A stretch of DNA of 64,000 nt, taken from assembly GCF_000716445.1 (NCBI RefSeq), contig NZ_JNWK01000022.1, positions 1 through 64,000 of the forward strand. The letters are read 5' to 3'. Below the pieces are notes generated by a model, which was not told where the DNA came from, made no database searches, and saw only the letters and a program-made list of their open reading frames with translations. This document shows positions 57,823 through 64,000 of this stretch, in pieces. Each line of letters begins with the position of its first letter. Position 1 is the stretch's first letter. Origin of the DNA: Streptomyces wedmorensis. Lineage in GTDB: Bacteria; Actinomycetota; Actinomycetes; Streptomycetales; Streptomycetaceae. Made by a program: the position numbers and the translations under genes.

Positions 57823-58443
57823 GTGCCGAACACTGCCAGCAAGAAGAAGACTCAGGTGAGCGGCGGGCCCGAGCGGCGCCGTGAACTCCTCGACACGGCG
57901 GCCGAGGTGTTCGCCGCCCAGGGGTACAACGCCACCACCGTCCGCAAGATCGCGGACGCCGCCGGGATGCTAGCCGGCAGCCTCTACTACCACTTCGACT
58001 CCAAGGAGTCGATGCTCGACGAGATCCTCTCCAGTTTCCTGAACGAGCTGTGGGAGGGATACGACGCCGTCCTCGCCGCCGACCTCGGACCCCGCGAGAC
58101 CATCGAGGCCCTCGTCACAGAGTCCTTCCGCGAGATCGACCGGCACCGCGCCGCCGTCGCCATCTACCAGAAGGAGTCCCGGCACCTCACCGACCAGCCC
58201 CGCTTCCAGTACCTCGCCGACTCGCAGCGCAGGTTCGAGAAGGCCTGGCTCGGCACGCTGGAGCGCGGTGTCTCCGCCGGCGTCTTCCGCGCCGACCTGG
58301 ACGTCCGCCTCACCTACCGGTTCGTCCGCGACACCGTCTGGGTCGCCGCCTCCTGGTACCGGCCGGGCGGCCGGCACAGCCCCGAGGAGATCGCCCGCCA
58401 GTACTTGTCGATGGTCCTGGACGGGATCGCCGTACAGTCCTGA
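57823..58443 (+). CDS. TetR family regulator, KstR2-like
   Basis: A 206-aa regulator. After a short basic tail the HTH runs from about residue 17 to 65: RRRELLDTAAEVFAAQGYNA, TVRKIADAAGMLAGSLYYHF, DSKESMLDEIL. The GSLYYHF recognition helix and the ligand domain (IAIYQKESRH-like and WVAASWYRPGG) resemble KstR2 and related regulators of acyl-CoA degradation. GTG start. No obvious target gene adjoins it. Confidence 0.9.
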   Translation: MPNTASKKKTQVSGGPERRRELLDTAAEVFAAQGYNATTVRKIADAAGMLAGSLYYHFDSKESMLDEILSSFLNELWEGYDAVLAADLGPRETIEALVTESFREIDRHRAAVAIYQKESRHLTDQPRFQYLADSQRRFEKAWLGTLERGVSAGVFRADLDVRLTYRFVRDTVWVAASWYRPGGRHSPEEIARQYLSMVLDGIAVQS

Positions 58444-58665
58444 GGAGCCCTGAGGGGTGTCTCCCGAAGGGGCGCGAGCGGACGGTGGGGCTGTGAAGTG
58501 GGCCACGTGTCGGTCGGGTCTGGGCCGGTCTGGTCCGTCCGGGCATCGGGTGGGCGGGGCGGGAAGGTCCTGAGGCGCACTATTGTTCCGGTAGAGACGT
58601 CCGGGGCTCGTTTCGAGTGCCCCGGGAGAGACAGCCGGGGCCCGTATCGCGTGTTCCGGGTAGAG

Positions 58666-58704
58666 CAGCCGGGGCCCGCACCGTGCAGGTGCGGGCCCCG
58701 GCTG
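58666..58704 (+). promoter_or_regulatory. Strong 17-bp hairpin in the helicase leader
   Basis: A perfect 17-bp GC-rich stem with loop GTGCA, ending 29 nt before the helicase ATG. Upstream, TTCCGG(G)TAGAG with CCGGGGC-rich arms is repeated from about 58583, forming one or two weaker hairpins. It could be a terminator of the tetR transcript or a structured leader controlling the helicase. Confidence 0.6.
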
Positions 58705-58733
58705 TGCCGCGAGCACCGGCCAGGAAGGCACGC

Positions 58734-60434
58734 ATGACCCGCTCTGAACGCCCCAAGCGCAGCCCCCGCAGCACCCAGACGAAGTCCACGTCGCAGCCGA
58801 AGGGCTCCCGCGGCGGCCGCCGTCCCACGGCACCCCCGCCGCCGGCCGAGTTCACGCCGCCGGAGACGGTGACGCCCGCGCTGCCCGCGGTGGCCTCCTT
58901 CGCCGACCTCGACATGCCCGAGGGCCTGCTGCGGATCCTCGGCGAGCAGGGCGTGACGGAGCCGTTCCCGATCCAGGCGGCGACGCTGCCGAACTCACTG
59001 GCCGGCCGTGACGTGCTCGGCCGGGGGCGCACCGGCTCCGGCAAGACCCTCGCCTTCGGGCTCGCGCTCCTCGCCCGCACCGCGGGCCGCCGCGCCGAGC
59101 CGACCGCGCCCCTCGCGCTGGTCCTGGTGCCCACCCGCGAGCTCGCCCAGCAGGTGACCGACGCCCTCACCCCGTACGCCGGGGCGCTGCGGCTGCGGCT
59201 CACCACCGTCGTCGGCGGCATGTCGATCTCCCGGCAGTCGTCCGCGCTGCGGCGCGGCGCCGAGGTCCTCATCGCCACCCCCGGCCGGCTCCACGACCTG
59301 ATCGAGCGGGGCGACTGCCGGCTCGACCAGGTCGCGATCACCGTCCTGGACGAGGCCGACCAGATGGCCGACATGGGCTTCCTGCCGCAGGTCACGAAGC
59401 TGCTGAAGCAGGTCGAGCCGGACGGCCAGCGGCTGCTGTTCTCGGCCACGCTCGACCGGAACATCGACAAGCTCGTCAAGATGTTCCTCGACGACCCGGT
59501 CGTCCACTCCGTCGACCCGTCGGCCGGTGCGGTCACCACCATGGAGCACCACGTCCTGTACGTGGCCGACGAGACCGACAAGAAGGCCGTCACGCTGCGG
59601 ATCGCGGCCCGCGACGGCCGGACGATCCTCTTCATGGACACCAAGCGTTCCGTGGACCGGCTGGTCAAGCGGCTGCTCGCCAACGGCGTCCGCGCCTCGG
59701 GCCTGCACGGCGGCCGTTCGCAGCCGCAGCGCAACCGGACCCTTGACCAGTTCAAGACCGGCCAGGTCACCACGCTCGTCGCGACGAACGTGGCGGCGCG
59801 CGGCATCCACGTCGACGACCTCGACATGGTCGTGAACGTCGACCCGCCGATCGACCACAAGGACTACCTGCACCGCGGCGGCCGCACCGCCCGTGCCGGC
59901 GAGTCCGGCAGCGTCTTCACCCTGGTCCTGCCCGAGCAGAAGCGGGACATGGGCCGGCTGATGTCGAACGCGGGCATCAGCCCCCGCACGGCGCAGATCA
60001 AGTCCAGCGACGAGCAGCTGGCCGAGCTGACCGGCGCACGGGAGCCCTCGGGCGTCCCCGTGGTCATCGAGACCCCGCAGCCGACCCCGCCGCGCAGCGC
60101 GGCCGGGTCCGGCAGCGGTGGCGGCCGTCGCCGCCGCGGCGGGTCCGGCGGTACGGCCGCGGGCCGCGGCACCGGCACCACGGGCGGCTCCGGGCGCGCC
60201 GCGTCCGGTGCGGGCCGCTCCGCCGGCTCCGGCCGGGGTACGGGCGCGGGCGCGGGCCGGGGCTCCGGTGCGGGAACCGGGCGCGGTGCCGCCTCCGGCG
60301 CCGGCGCGGGTGCCGGCCGGGCGGCCGCCTCCGGCGCCGGTGCGGGGCGTGGTGGGCGTCAGGCGCCGAGCACGAGCCGTTCGCGGAGCGCCGGCAGCTC
60401 GCGCGGGTCCAGGCCGAGGCCGACCGACACGTAA
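58734..60434 (+). CDS. DEAD-box ATP-dependent RNA helicase
   Basis: A 566-aa RNA helicase. A basic disordered N-terminus of about 50 residues is followed by the helicase core: Q motif FPIQAATLP, Walker A RGRTGSGKT, PTRELAQQ, TPGRL, DEAD in VLDEADQMADMGF, SAT in LLFSATLD, and the C-terminal ARGIHVDDL and HRGGRTARAG. Residues about 450-566 form a Gly/Ser/Ala/Arg tail, as in cold-shock helicases. AGGAAGG precedes the ATG. Its last 76 nt overlap the convergent phosphatase gene, and that part has antisense-like composition. Confidence 0.95.
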   Translation: MTRSERPKRSPRSTQTKSTSQPKGSRGGRRPTAPPPPAEFTPPETVTPALPAVASFADLDMPEGLLRILGEQGVTEPFPIQAATLPNSLAGRDVLGRGRTGSGKTLAFGLALLARTAGRRAEPTAPLALVLVPTRELAQQVTDALTPYAGALRLRLTTVVGGMSISRQSSALRRGAEVLIATPGRLHDLIERGDCRLDQVAITVLDEADQMADMGFLPQVTKLLKQVEPDGQRLLFSATLDRNIDKLVKMFLDDPVVHSVDPSAGAVTTMEHHVLYVADETDKKAVTLRIAARDGRTILFMDTKRSVDRLVKRLLANGVRASGLHGGRSQPQRNRTLDQFKTGQVTTLVATNVAARGIHVDDLDMVVNVDPPIDHKDYLHRGGRTARAGESGSVFTLVLPEQKRDMGRLMSNAGISPRTAQIKSSDEQLAELTGAREPSGVPVVIETPQPTPPRSAAGSGSGGGRRRRGGSGGTAAGRGTGTTGGSGRAASGAGRSAGSGRGTGAGAGRGSGAGTGRGAASGAGAGAGRAAASGAGAGRGGRQAPSTSRSRSAGSSRGSRPRPTDT

Positions 60435-61261
60435 CGGAAGAGGCTCCCGTAGGAGGTGCGGACCTGGTCGAGGGCGGCGTCCAGATACTCCGTCCGCACC
60501 TCCTGGAGCGGCACGATCAGCTCCGGGTTCTGCATGAGCCCGCCCTGCTTGAGGCCCTCCCGCACCCGTGCGTCGTGCGCGGCGCGGAAGGTGTTGGAGG
60601 CCAGGTAGTCCGCGCGGGCGGAGCTCGCCGGCACCCCGAGCAGGGTCAGCAGCAGCCAGCTCGTCCAGCCGGTGCGGTCCTTGCCCGACGTGCAGTGCAC
60701 GAGCAGCGGACCCCGGCGGGGATCGGCGAAGTCCCGCAGGGTGGTCGCGAGGGCCGCCCGGTTCGCGGGCTCGGTGACGAAGCTCCGGTAGACGCCGGTC
60801 ATGAACGCCGCGGCCCGCCCGCCGCCGAGCATCTCCTCCTGCCGCACCGGGTCGCGGGAGCCGATCGCGGCGAGCAGCTGCCCGAACAGACCGTTGTCGG
60901 TGACGGGCCGCGCCACCGGGGCCGTACCGGCCGGCAGCCGGTCCGCTCCGTCGTACCCCACCTCCAGCGGGATCCGCAGGTCCACCACGGCCCCGAGGCC
61001 GAGTCCGCCGAGCGTGGCGACGTCGGCGTCGGTGAGCTTGCCGAGGTGGTCGCCGCGGTAGGCGAGGCCGTGCCGGACCCGGGCCCCGTCGTAGGTGAGG
61101 TATCCGCCGAGGTCGCGGACGTTGACCGCGCCCTGGAGCGGGATGTGCCGGATGGCGTTCGCGGCCCGGGGGCCGGGGCGGGCGGTCGCGGGGGCCGGGG
61201 CGGCCGCGAGCAGGGCGGCGGCGCCGCCGGCGGTGAGCAGCGCGCGTCGGGACAGGGGCAT
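60359..61261 (-). CDS. Secreted tyrosine phosphatase family protein
   Basis: A 300-aa protein with a Tat signal (PLSRRALLTAGGAAALLAAA, then ATARP). The mature part starts RHIPLQGAVNVRDLGGY, typical of bacterial PtpB-like tyrosine/lipid phosphatases, and carries the P-loop VHCTSGKDRTGW (CX5R). It should remove phosphate from extracellular tyrosine or phosphoinositide substrates. ATG 61261. Overlaps the convergent helicase gene by 76 nt. Confidence 0.9.
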   Translation of the reverse strand: MPLSRRALLTAGGAAALLAAAPAPATARPGPRAANAIRHIPLQGAVNVRDLGGYLTYDGARVRHGLAYRGDHLGKLTDADVATLGGLGLGAVVDLRIPLEVGYDGADRLPAGTAPVARPVTDNGLFGQLLAAIGSRDPVRQEEMLGGGRAAAFMTGVYRSFVTEPANRAALATTLRDFADPRRGPLLVHCTSGKDRTGWTSWLLLTLLGVPASSARADYLASNTFRAAHDARVREGLKQGGLMQNPELIVPLQEVRTEYLDAALDQVRTSYGSLFRYVSVGLGLDPRELPALRERLVLGA

Positions 61262-61642
61262 GGCTGGACTCCCTTTACGGACTGACGGACGTACGGACTG
61301 AGGGCGTACGACTGACGGACTCGGGTGGGGCAGCCGTGGGCGGACGGGCCCGCGGAGGCTATGGGGCCACCGGCCTGGGAAGGCCGGGGACCCACGGGTG
61401 CACGGGCAGCCGACCTTCGACCAAATGTTTGTTAGGTGGCTACTCGAGGAGGAAGGTAGCAGCCCGCGGGGCCGGAGGGGAGGGTCGTGCGCGACCCGAG
61501 GCGACCGGGCGCCCGGGGGCGCCCGGCCGGCCGGACGGCGCGAGCCCGACCCGATCGGTGAGGCGCCCGCTGCGGCGCGTCCGGCGTCCCTTCGGTGAGG
61601 TGCCCGCTACGACCGTCCGGCGCCCCTTCGGTGGGGCGCCCG
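61262..61642. other. 381-bp gap with marR 3' end repeats
   Basis: No gene is supported. The left part should hold the phosphatase promoter. The AT-richer patch near 61420-61435 (AAATGTTTGTTAG) is the most promoter-like stretch. The right part is taken up by tandem copies of the marR gene end. Confidence 0.6.
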
Positions 61643-61666
61643 CTACGACGCGTCCGGCGTCCCTTC
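61557..61666. repeat. Three tandem ~37-bp copies of the marR 3' end
   Basis: Units at 61557-61593, 61594-61629 and 61630-61666, about 90 percent alike. The third unit codes the last residues (TEGTPDAS) and stop of the MarR protein; the first two are duplicates lying beyond the stop. Confidence 0.75.
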
Positions 61667-62149
61667 GGTGAGGCGTCGGGTCGCGGCCCGCTGGCGGTCG
61701 GTCGCGCCGGTGAGGAAGCGGGTGACCGTTGCCAGCTCGTCGGTCGTGAACTCGCCGTACAGCTCGTGCACTTCGCGGGCCCAGTCGTCGAAGAGGGGGG
61801 CGAGTTCGGCCAGCTTCTCGGGGCGGGGCTCGACGAGCACCCGGCGCTTGTCGGTGGGGTGCTTGACCCGGCGGACGAAGCCCTTGCGTTCGAGGCGGTC
61901 GACGAGGCCGGTGACGGAGGCGGGGGCGAGGCCCGAGTGTTCGGCCAGCTCCTTGGCGGTGAGGGGGCCGTGCCGTTCGAGCAGGTCGAGCGTCTTGGTC
62001 TCGGTGGCCCCCAGGTCCTGCTGTGCCGCGATCGCCGAGTGGAAGGCGACCGAGGCGGCGCTGGAGTCCCGGCCGGCGGCAGTGAGGGCGGCGACGACCT
62101 CGGCGCGTCGTGCGGTGTCCTGGTCGGTCGGCTGCTCGCTCGTGGGCAT
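61643..62149 (-). CDS. MarR family transcriptional regulator
   Basis: A 168-aa winged-helix regulator: TETKTLDLLERHGPLTAKEL, LAPASVTGLVDRLERKGFV and the wing VKHPTDKRRVLVEP. Divergent from an MFS exporter across a 115-bp gap with two long palindromes, so it most likely represses both itself and the exporter, with release by a ligand. ATG 62149. Confidence 0.93.
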   Translation of the reverse strand: MPTSEQPTDQDTARRAEVVAALTAAGRDSSAASVAFHSAIAAQQDLGATETKTLDLLERHGPLTAKELAEHSGLAPASVTGLVDRLERKGFVRRVKHPTDKRRVLVEPRPEKLAELAPLFDDWAREVHELYGEFTTDELATVTRFLTGATDRQRAATRRLTEGTPDAS

Positions 62150-62171
62150 GGCGGCAGCCTAGCAAAATTCG

Positions 62172-62191
62172 TTTCGTTCGGCCGAACGAAA
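62172..62191. promoter_or_regulatory. MarR operator candidate 1
   Basis: A perfect 20-bp palindrome TTTCGTTCGGCCGAACGAAA, 23 nt upstream of the marR ATG. The core CGTTCGGCCGAACG recurs in the second site. Confidence 0.75.
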
Positions 62192-62222
62192 GACTTGCGA
62201 TCAAGGGTGACCGCATGCCACT

Positions 62223-62252
62223 TTTTATTTCGTTAGGCCGAACGAAATAAAA
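62223..62252. promoter_or_regulatory. MarR operator candidate 2
   Basis: A 30-bp palindrome with a single mismatch (TTTTATTTCGTTAGG paired with CCGAACGAAATAAAA), immediately before the AAGGAGGAG of the MFS gene. A regulator bound here would block transcription or translation start of the exporter. Confidence 0.75.
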
Positions 62253-62264
62253 GGAGGAGTCGAG

Positions 62265-63665
62265 ATGTCCGCGACCGCCGCGACCGACACCACCGCCACC
62301 GGCGACCCGTACACCGCCCACCCGCGCCGCTGGGCCGCCGCCGTCGTCATGATGGTCGCCGCCCTGATGGACCTCGTGGACGTCACCATCGTCAACGTCG
62401 CCCTGCCCTCACTCGGCCACGGACTCGGCGCCTCCGAGAGCGCCCTCCAGTGGACCGTCTCCGCCTACCTCCTGGGCTTCGCCGCGACCCTCGTCGTCGC
62501 CGGCCGGCTCGGTGACCGGTACGGCCGCAAGGCGCTGTTCCTCGCCGGCACCGCCGGCTTCGGCCTCGCCAGCCTCGCCTGCGGCCTCGCGCAGAGCCCC
62601 GGCCAGCTGATCGCCGCCCGCGCCGTGCAGGGCGTGACCGCCGCCGTCCTCATGCCGCAGGTGCTCGGCTCCTTCCACAGCCTGTTCCGCGGCAAGGACC
62701 GCGGCAAGGTCTTCGGGATGTACGGGGCCGTGGCCGGCTTCGCCTCGGCGATCGGGCTGCTGCTCGGCGGCGTCCTCACCGACGCCGACCTCCTCGGGCT
62801 CGGCTGGCGCAGCGTCTTCCTCGTCAACGTGCCGGTCTCGCTCCTCACCCTGGCCGCCGCCGTCGTCCTCGTCCCGGCCACCCGCGAGCACACCGCCGCC
62901 CGTCCCCCGCTGGTCGGCAGCCTCGTCCTCGCCGCCGGACTCGTCGCCGTCGTCCTGCCGCTCGTCCAGGGCCGCAGCTGGGACTGGCCGCTCTGGGGCT
63001 GGGCCCTCCTCGCCGCCGGAGCGGCCGCGGTGAGCGGGGTCGCCGTACGCGGCTCGGTGCTGCCCCGGCGGATCCTCACCGTCCCGGCCTTCTCGTACGG
63101 CCTCGCCGTCCAGCTCCTCTTCGCCTTCGGCATGCAGGGCTTCTTCCTGGTCCTCGCGATCTGGCTCCAGGGCGGCCAGGGCTACACCCCGACCCAGGCG
63201 GGCGTCCTGATGGCCGCCTTCTCCGCCGGCGGCTTCCTCACGGCACCGGCCGCCGAGCCGCTCGCCGTCAAACTCGGCCGGTACGTGCCGACCGCGGGCG
63301 CCCTCCTCATGGCGGCCGGATACGGCTGGGTCTGGTACGCCATGGAGACCGCCGCACCCCTCCACACCGGCGCCTGGCCACTGGCCCCCGGCCTCGTCGT
63401 CGCGGGCGCCGGCCTCGGCCTCCTCGTCGTCCCCCTCGTCGGCATCGTCCTCTCGGCCGCCCCCGCCGAACTCGCCGGCGGCGCCTCGGGCGTCTTCACC
63501 ACCGCCCAGCAGTTCGGCGGCGCCCTCGGCGCCGCCGCCATCGGCACCGCCTGGTTCGCCGACCTCTCCCTCGAGGCCGCCATGCCCTGGGTCCTCGCGG
63601 CCTACGCCCTGTCCGCCGTACTCAGCCTCCGGCTCCCTCGCACGGCGGTCACCGAGGCGGAGTGA
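62265..63665 (+). CDS. MFS drug exporter, DHA2 (EmrB/QacA) type
   Basis: A 466-aa transporter with about 14 hydrophobic segments. Motif D1-like LMDLVDVTIVNVALPSLG lies in helix 1 and the loop motif GRLGDRYGRKALF after helix 2. Proton-driven export of drugs or metabolites is expected. AAGGAGGAG gives a strong ribosome-binding site; expression is probably controlled by the divergent MarR protein. Confidence 0.93.
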   Translation: MSATAATDTTATGDPYTAHPRRWAAAVVMMVAALMDLVDVTIVNVALPSLGHGLGASESALQWTVSAYLLGFAATLVVAGRLGDRYGRKALFLAGTAGFGLASLACGLAQSPGQLIAARAVQGVTAAVLMPQVLGSFHSLFRGKDRGKVFGMYGAVAGFASAIGLLLGGVLTDADLLGLGWRSVFLVNVPVSLLTLAAAVVLVPATREHTAARPPLVGSLVLAAGLVAVVLPLVQGRSWDWPLWGWALLAAGAAAVSGVAVRGSVLPRRILTVPAFSYGLAVQLLFAFGMQGFFLVLAIWLQGGQGYTPTQAGVLMAAFSAGGFLTAPAAEPLAVKLGRYVPTAGALLMAAGYGWVWYAMETAAPLHTGAWPLAPGLVVAGAGLGLLVVPLVGIVLSAAPAELAGGASGVFTTAQQFGGALGAAAIGTAWFADLSLEAAMPWVLAAYALSAVLSLRLPRTAVTEAE

Positions 63666-63691
63666 CGGACCACCCCGGCCCCGGGCCCGGG

Positions 63692-64000
63692 CTACACCGA
63701 GGGTGACCACGGGGCGGACAGCAGATCGGCGACGCTGCGCCGCTCACGGCCCGCCGGCGGCTCCCCGGCGGCCCTGCCCAGGGCGATCATGGAGACGATC
63801 GCCCATCCCGGGTTCGGGTCCAGCTCCTTGGTGAGTCCCTCCATGTCGAAGGCCCGGAACTGGTGGGCGGCCAGCCCCATCGCCTGGGCCTGGACCGTCA
63901 TGTGTGCCATCGCCTGGCCGAGGTCGTAGTCGGCGAACTCGGAGTACTGCAGCTCCGTGTCGTCGACATGACGACGTGCCAGCGTCACGACGAGCAGACC
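63692..64000 (-). CDS. Nitroreductase family protein (partial)
   Basis: The C-terminal 102 codons of a nitroreductase-fold FMN protein, cut by the right window edge so the start is not visible. Visible: LGQAMAHMTVQAQAMGLAAHQFRAFD (helix and FMN-site region), PGWAIVSMIALGRA and the end LSAPWSPSV. The frame is open to the edge. Such enzymes reduce nitro compounds or other electrophiles with NAD(P)H. Confidence 0.85.
   Translation of the reverse strand, partial: GLLVVTLARRHVDDTELQYSEFADYDLGQAMAHMTVQAQAMGLAAHQFRAFDMEGLTKELDPNPGWAIVSMIALGRAAGEPPAGRERRSVADLLSAPWSPSV

Overview
This is a high-GC actinobacterial chromosome segment, almost certainly Streptomyces. Codon third positions are nearly all G or C, many genes start with GTG, and the gene order (dnaE, his operon, trp genes, lgt, gltBD) is one I recall from core Streptomyces chromosomes. 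No rRNA, tRNA, insertion sequence or CRISPR array was seen.

Layout. 0-14 kb: a DUF2252 protein, dnaE, a small basic protein, a NYN-domain protein with a hexapeptide repeat, an ABC exporter pair, YbaK and Lon-N-like proteins, and two uncharacterised proteins. 14-20 kb: the histidine operon hisD-hisC-hisB-(54-aa membrane protein)-hisH-priA-ridA-hisF, closed by a terminator. 20-22.4 kb: an ArsR-like repressor with an MFS exporter. 22.5-29.7 kb: hisI and the tryptophan genes trpE, trpC, trpM, trpB and trpA, with the usual small membrane proteins between them. 29.7-31.6 kb: a thioredoxin-fold membrane protein and lgt.

31.7-39.6 kb holds a seven-gene minus-strand operon. It has four consecutive ADP-ribosylglycohydrolase-family genes, then a ribokinase, a CaiB-type CoA transferase and a CitE-like lyase, with every start overlapping the previous stop. 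It looks like an undescribed pathway for a ribosylated compound. 39.8-47.1 kb: a VIT-type metal transporter and the glutamate synthase genes gltB and gltD behind a possible GlnR site.

47.2-53.2 kb is the most unusual part: a minus-strand operon led by a 1392-aa caspase + HSP90-type ATPase protein, followed by a protein with winged-helix-like modules, a Cys-rich small protein and a three-helix membrane protein, all with 4-nt overlaps. The architecture resembles predicted bacterial conflict or cell-death systems. The first two genes are probably one 1717-aa gene split by a single-base deletion in a G5 run at 49065-49069.

53.3-64 kb is a set of accessory regulators and enzymes. It includes a divergent aldo/keto reductase-MerR pair that has lost both 5' ends in one deletion, a DEAD-box helicase running into an antisense phosphatase gene, a MarR/MFS pair with two long palindromic operators and a triplicated marR 3' end, and a nitroreductase cut by the window edge.
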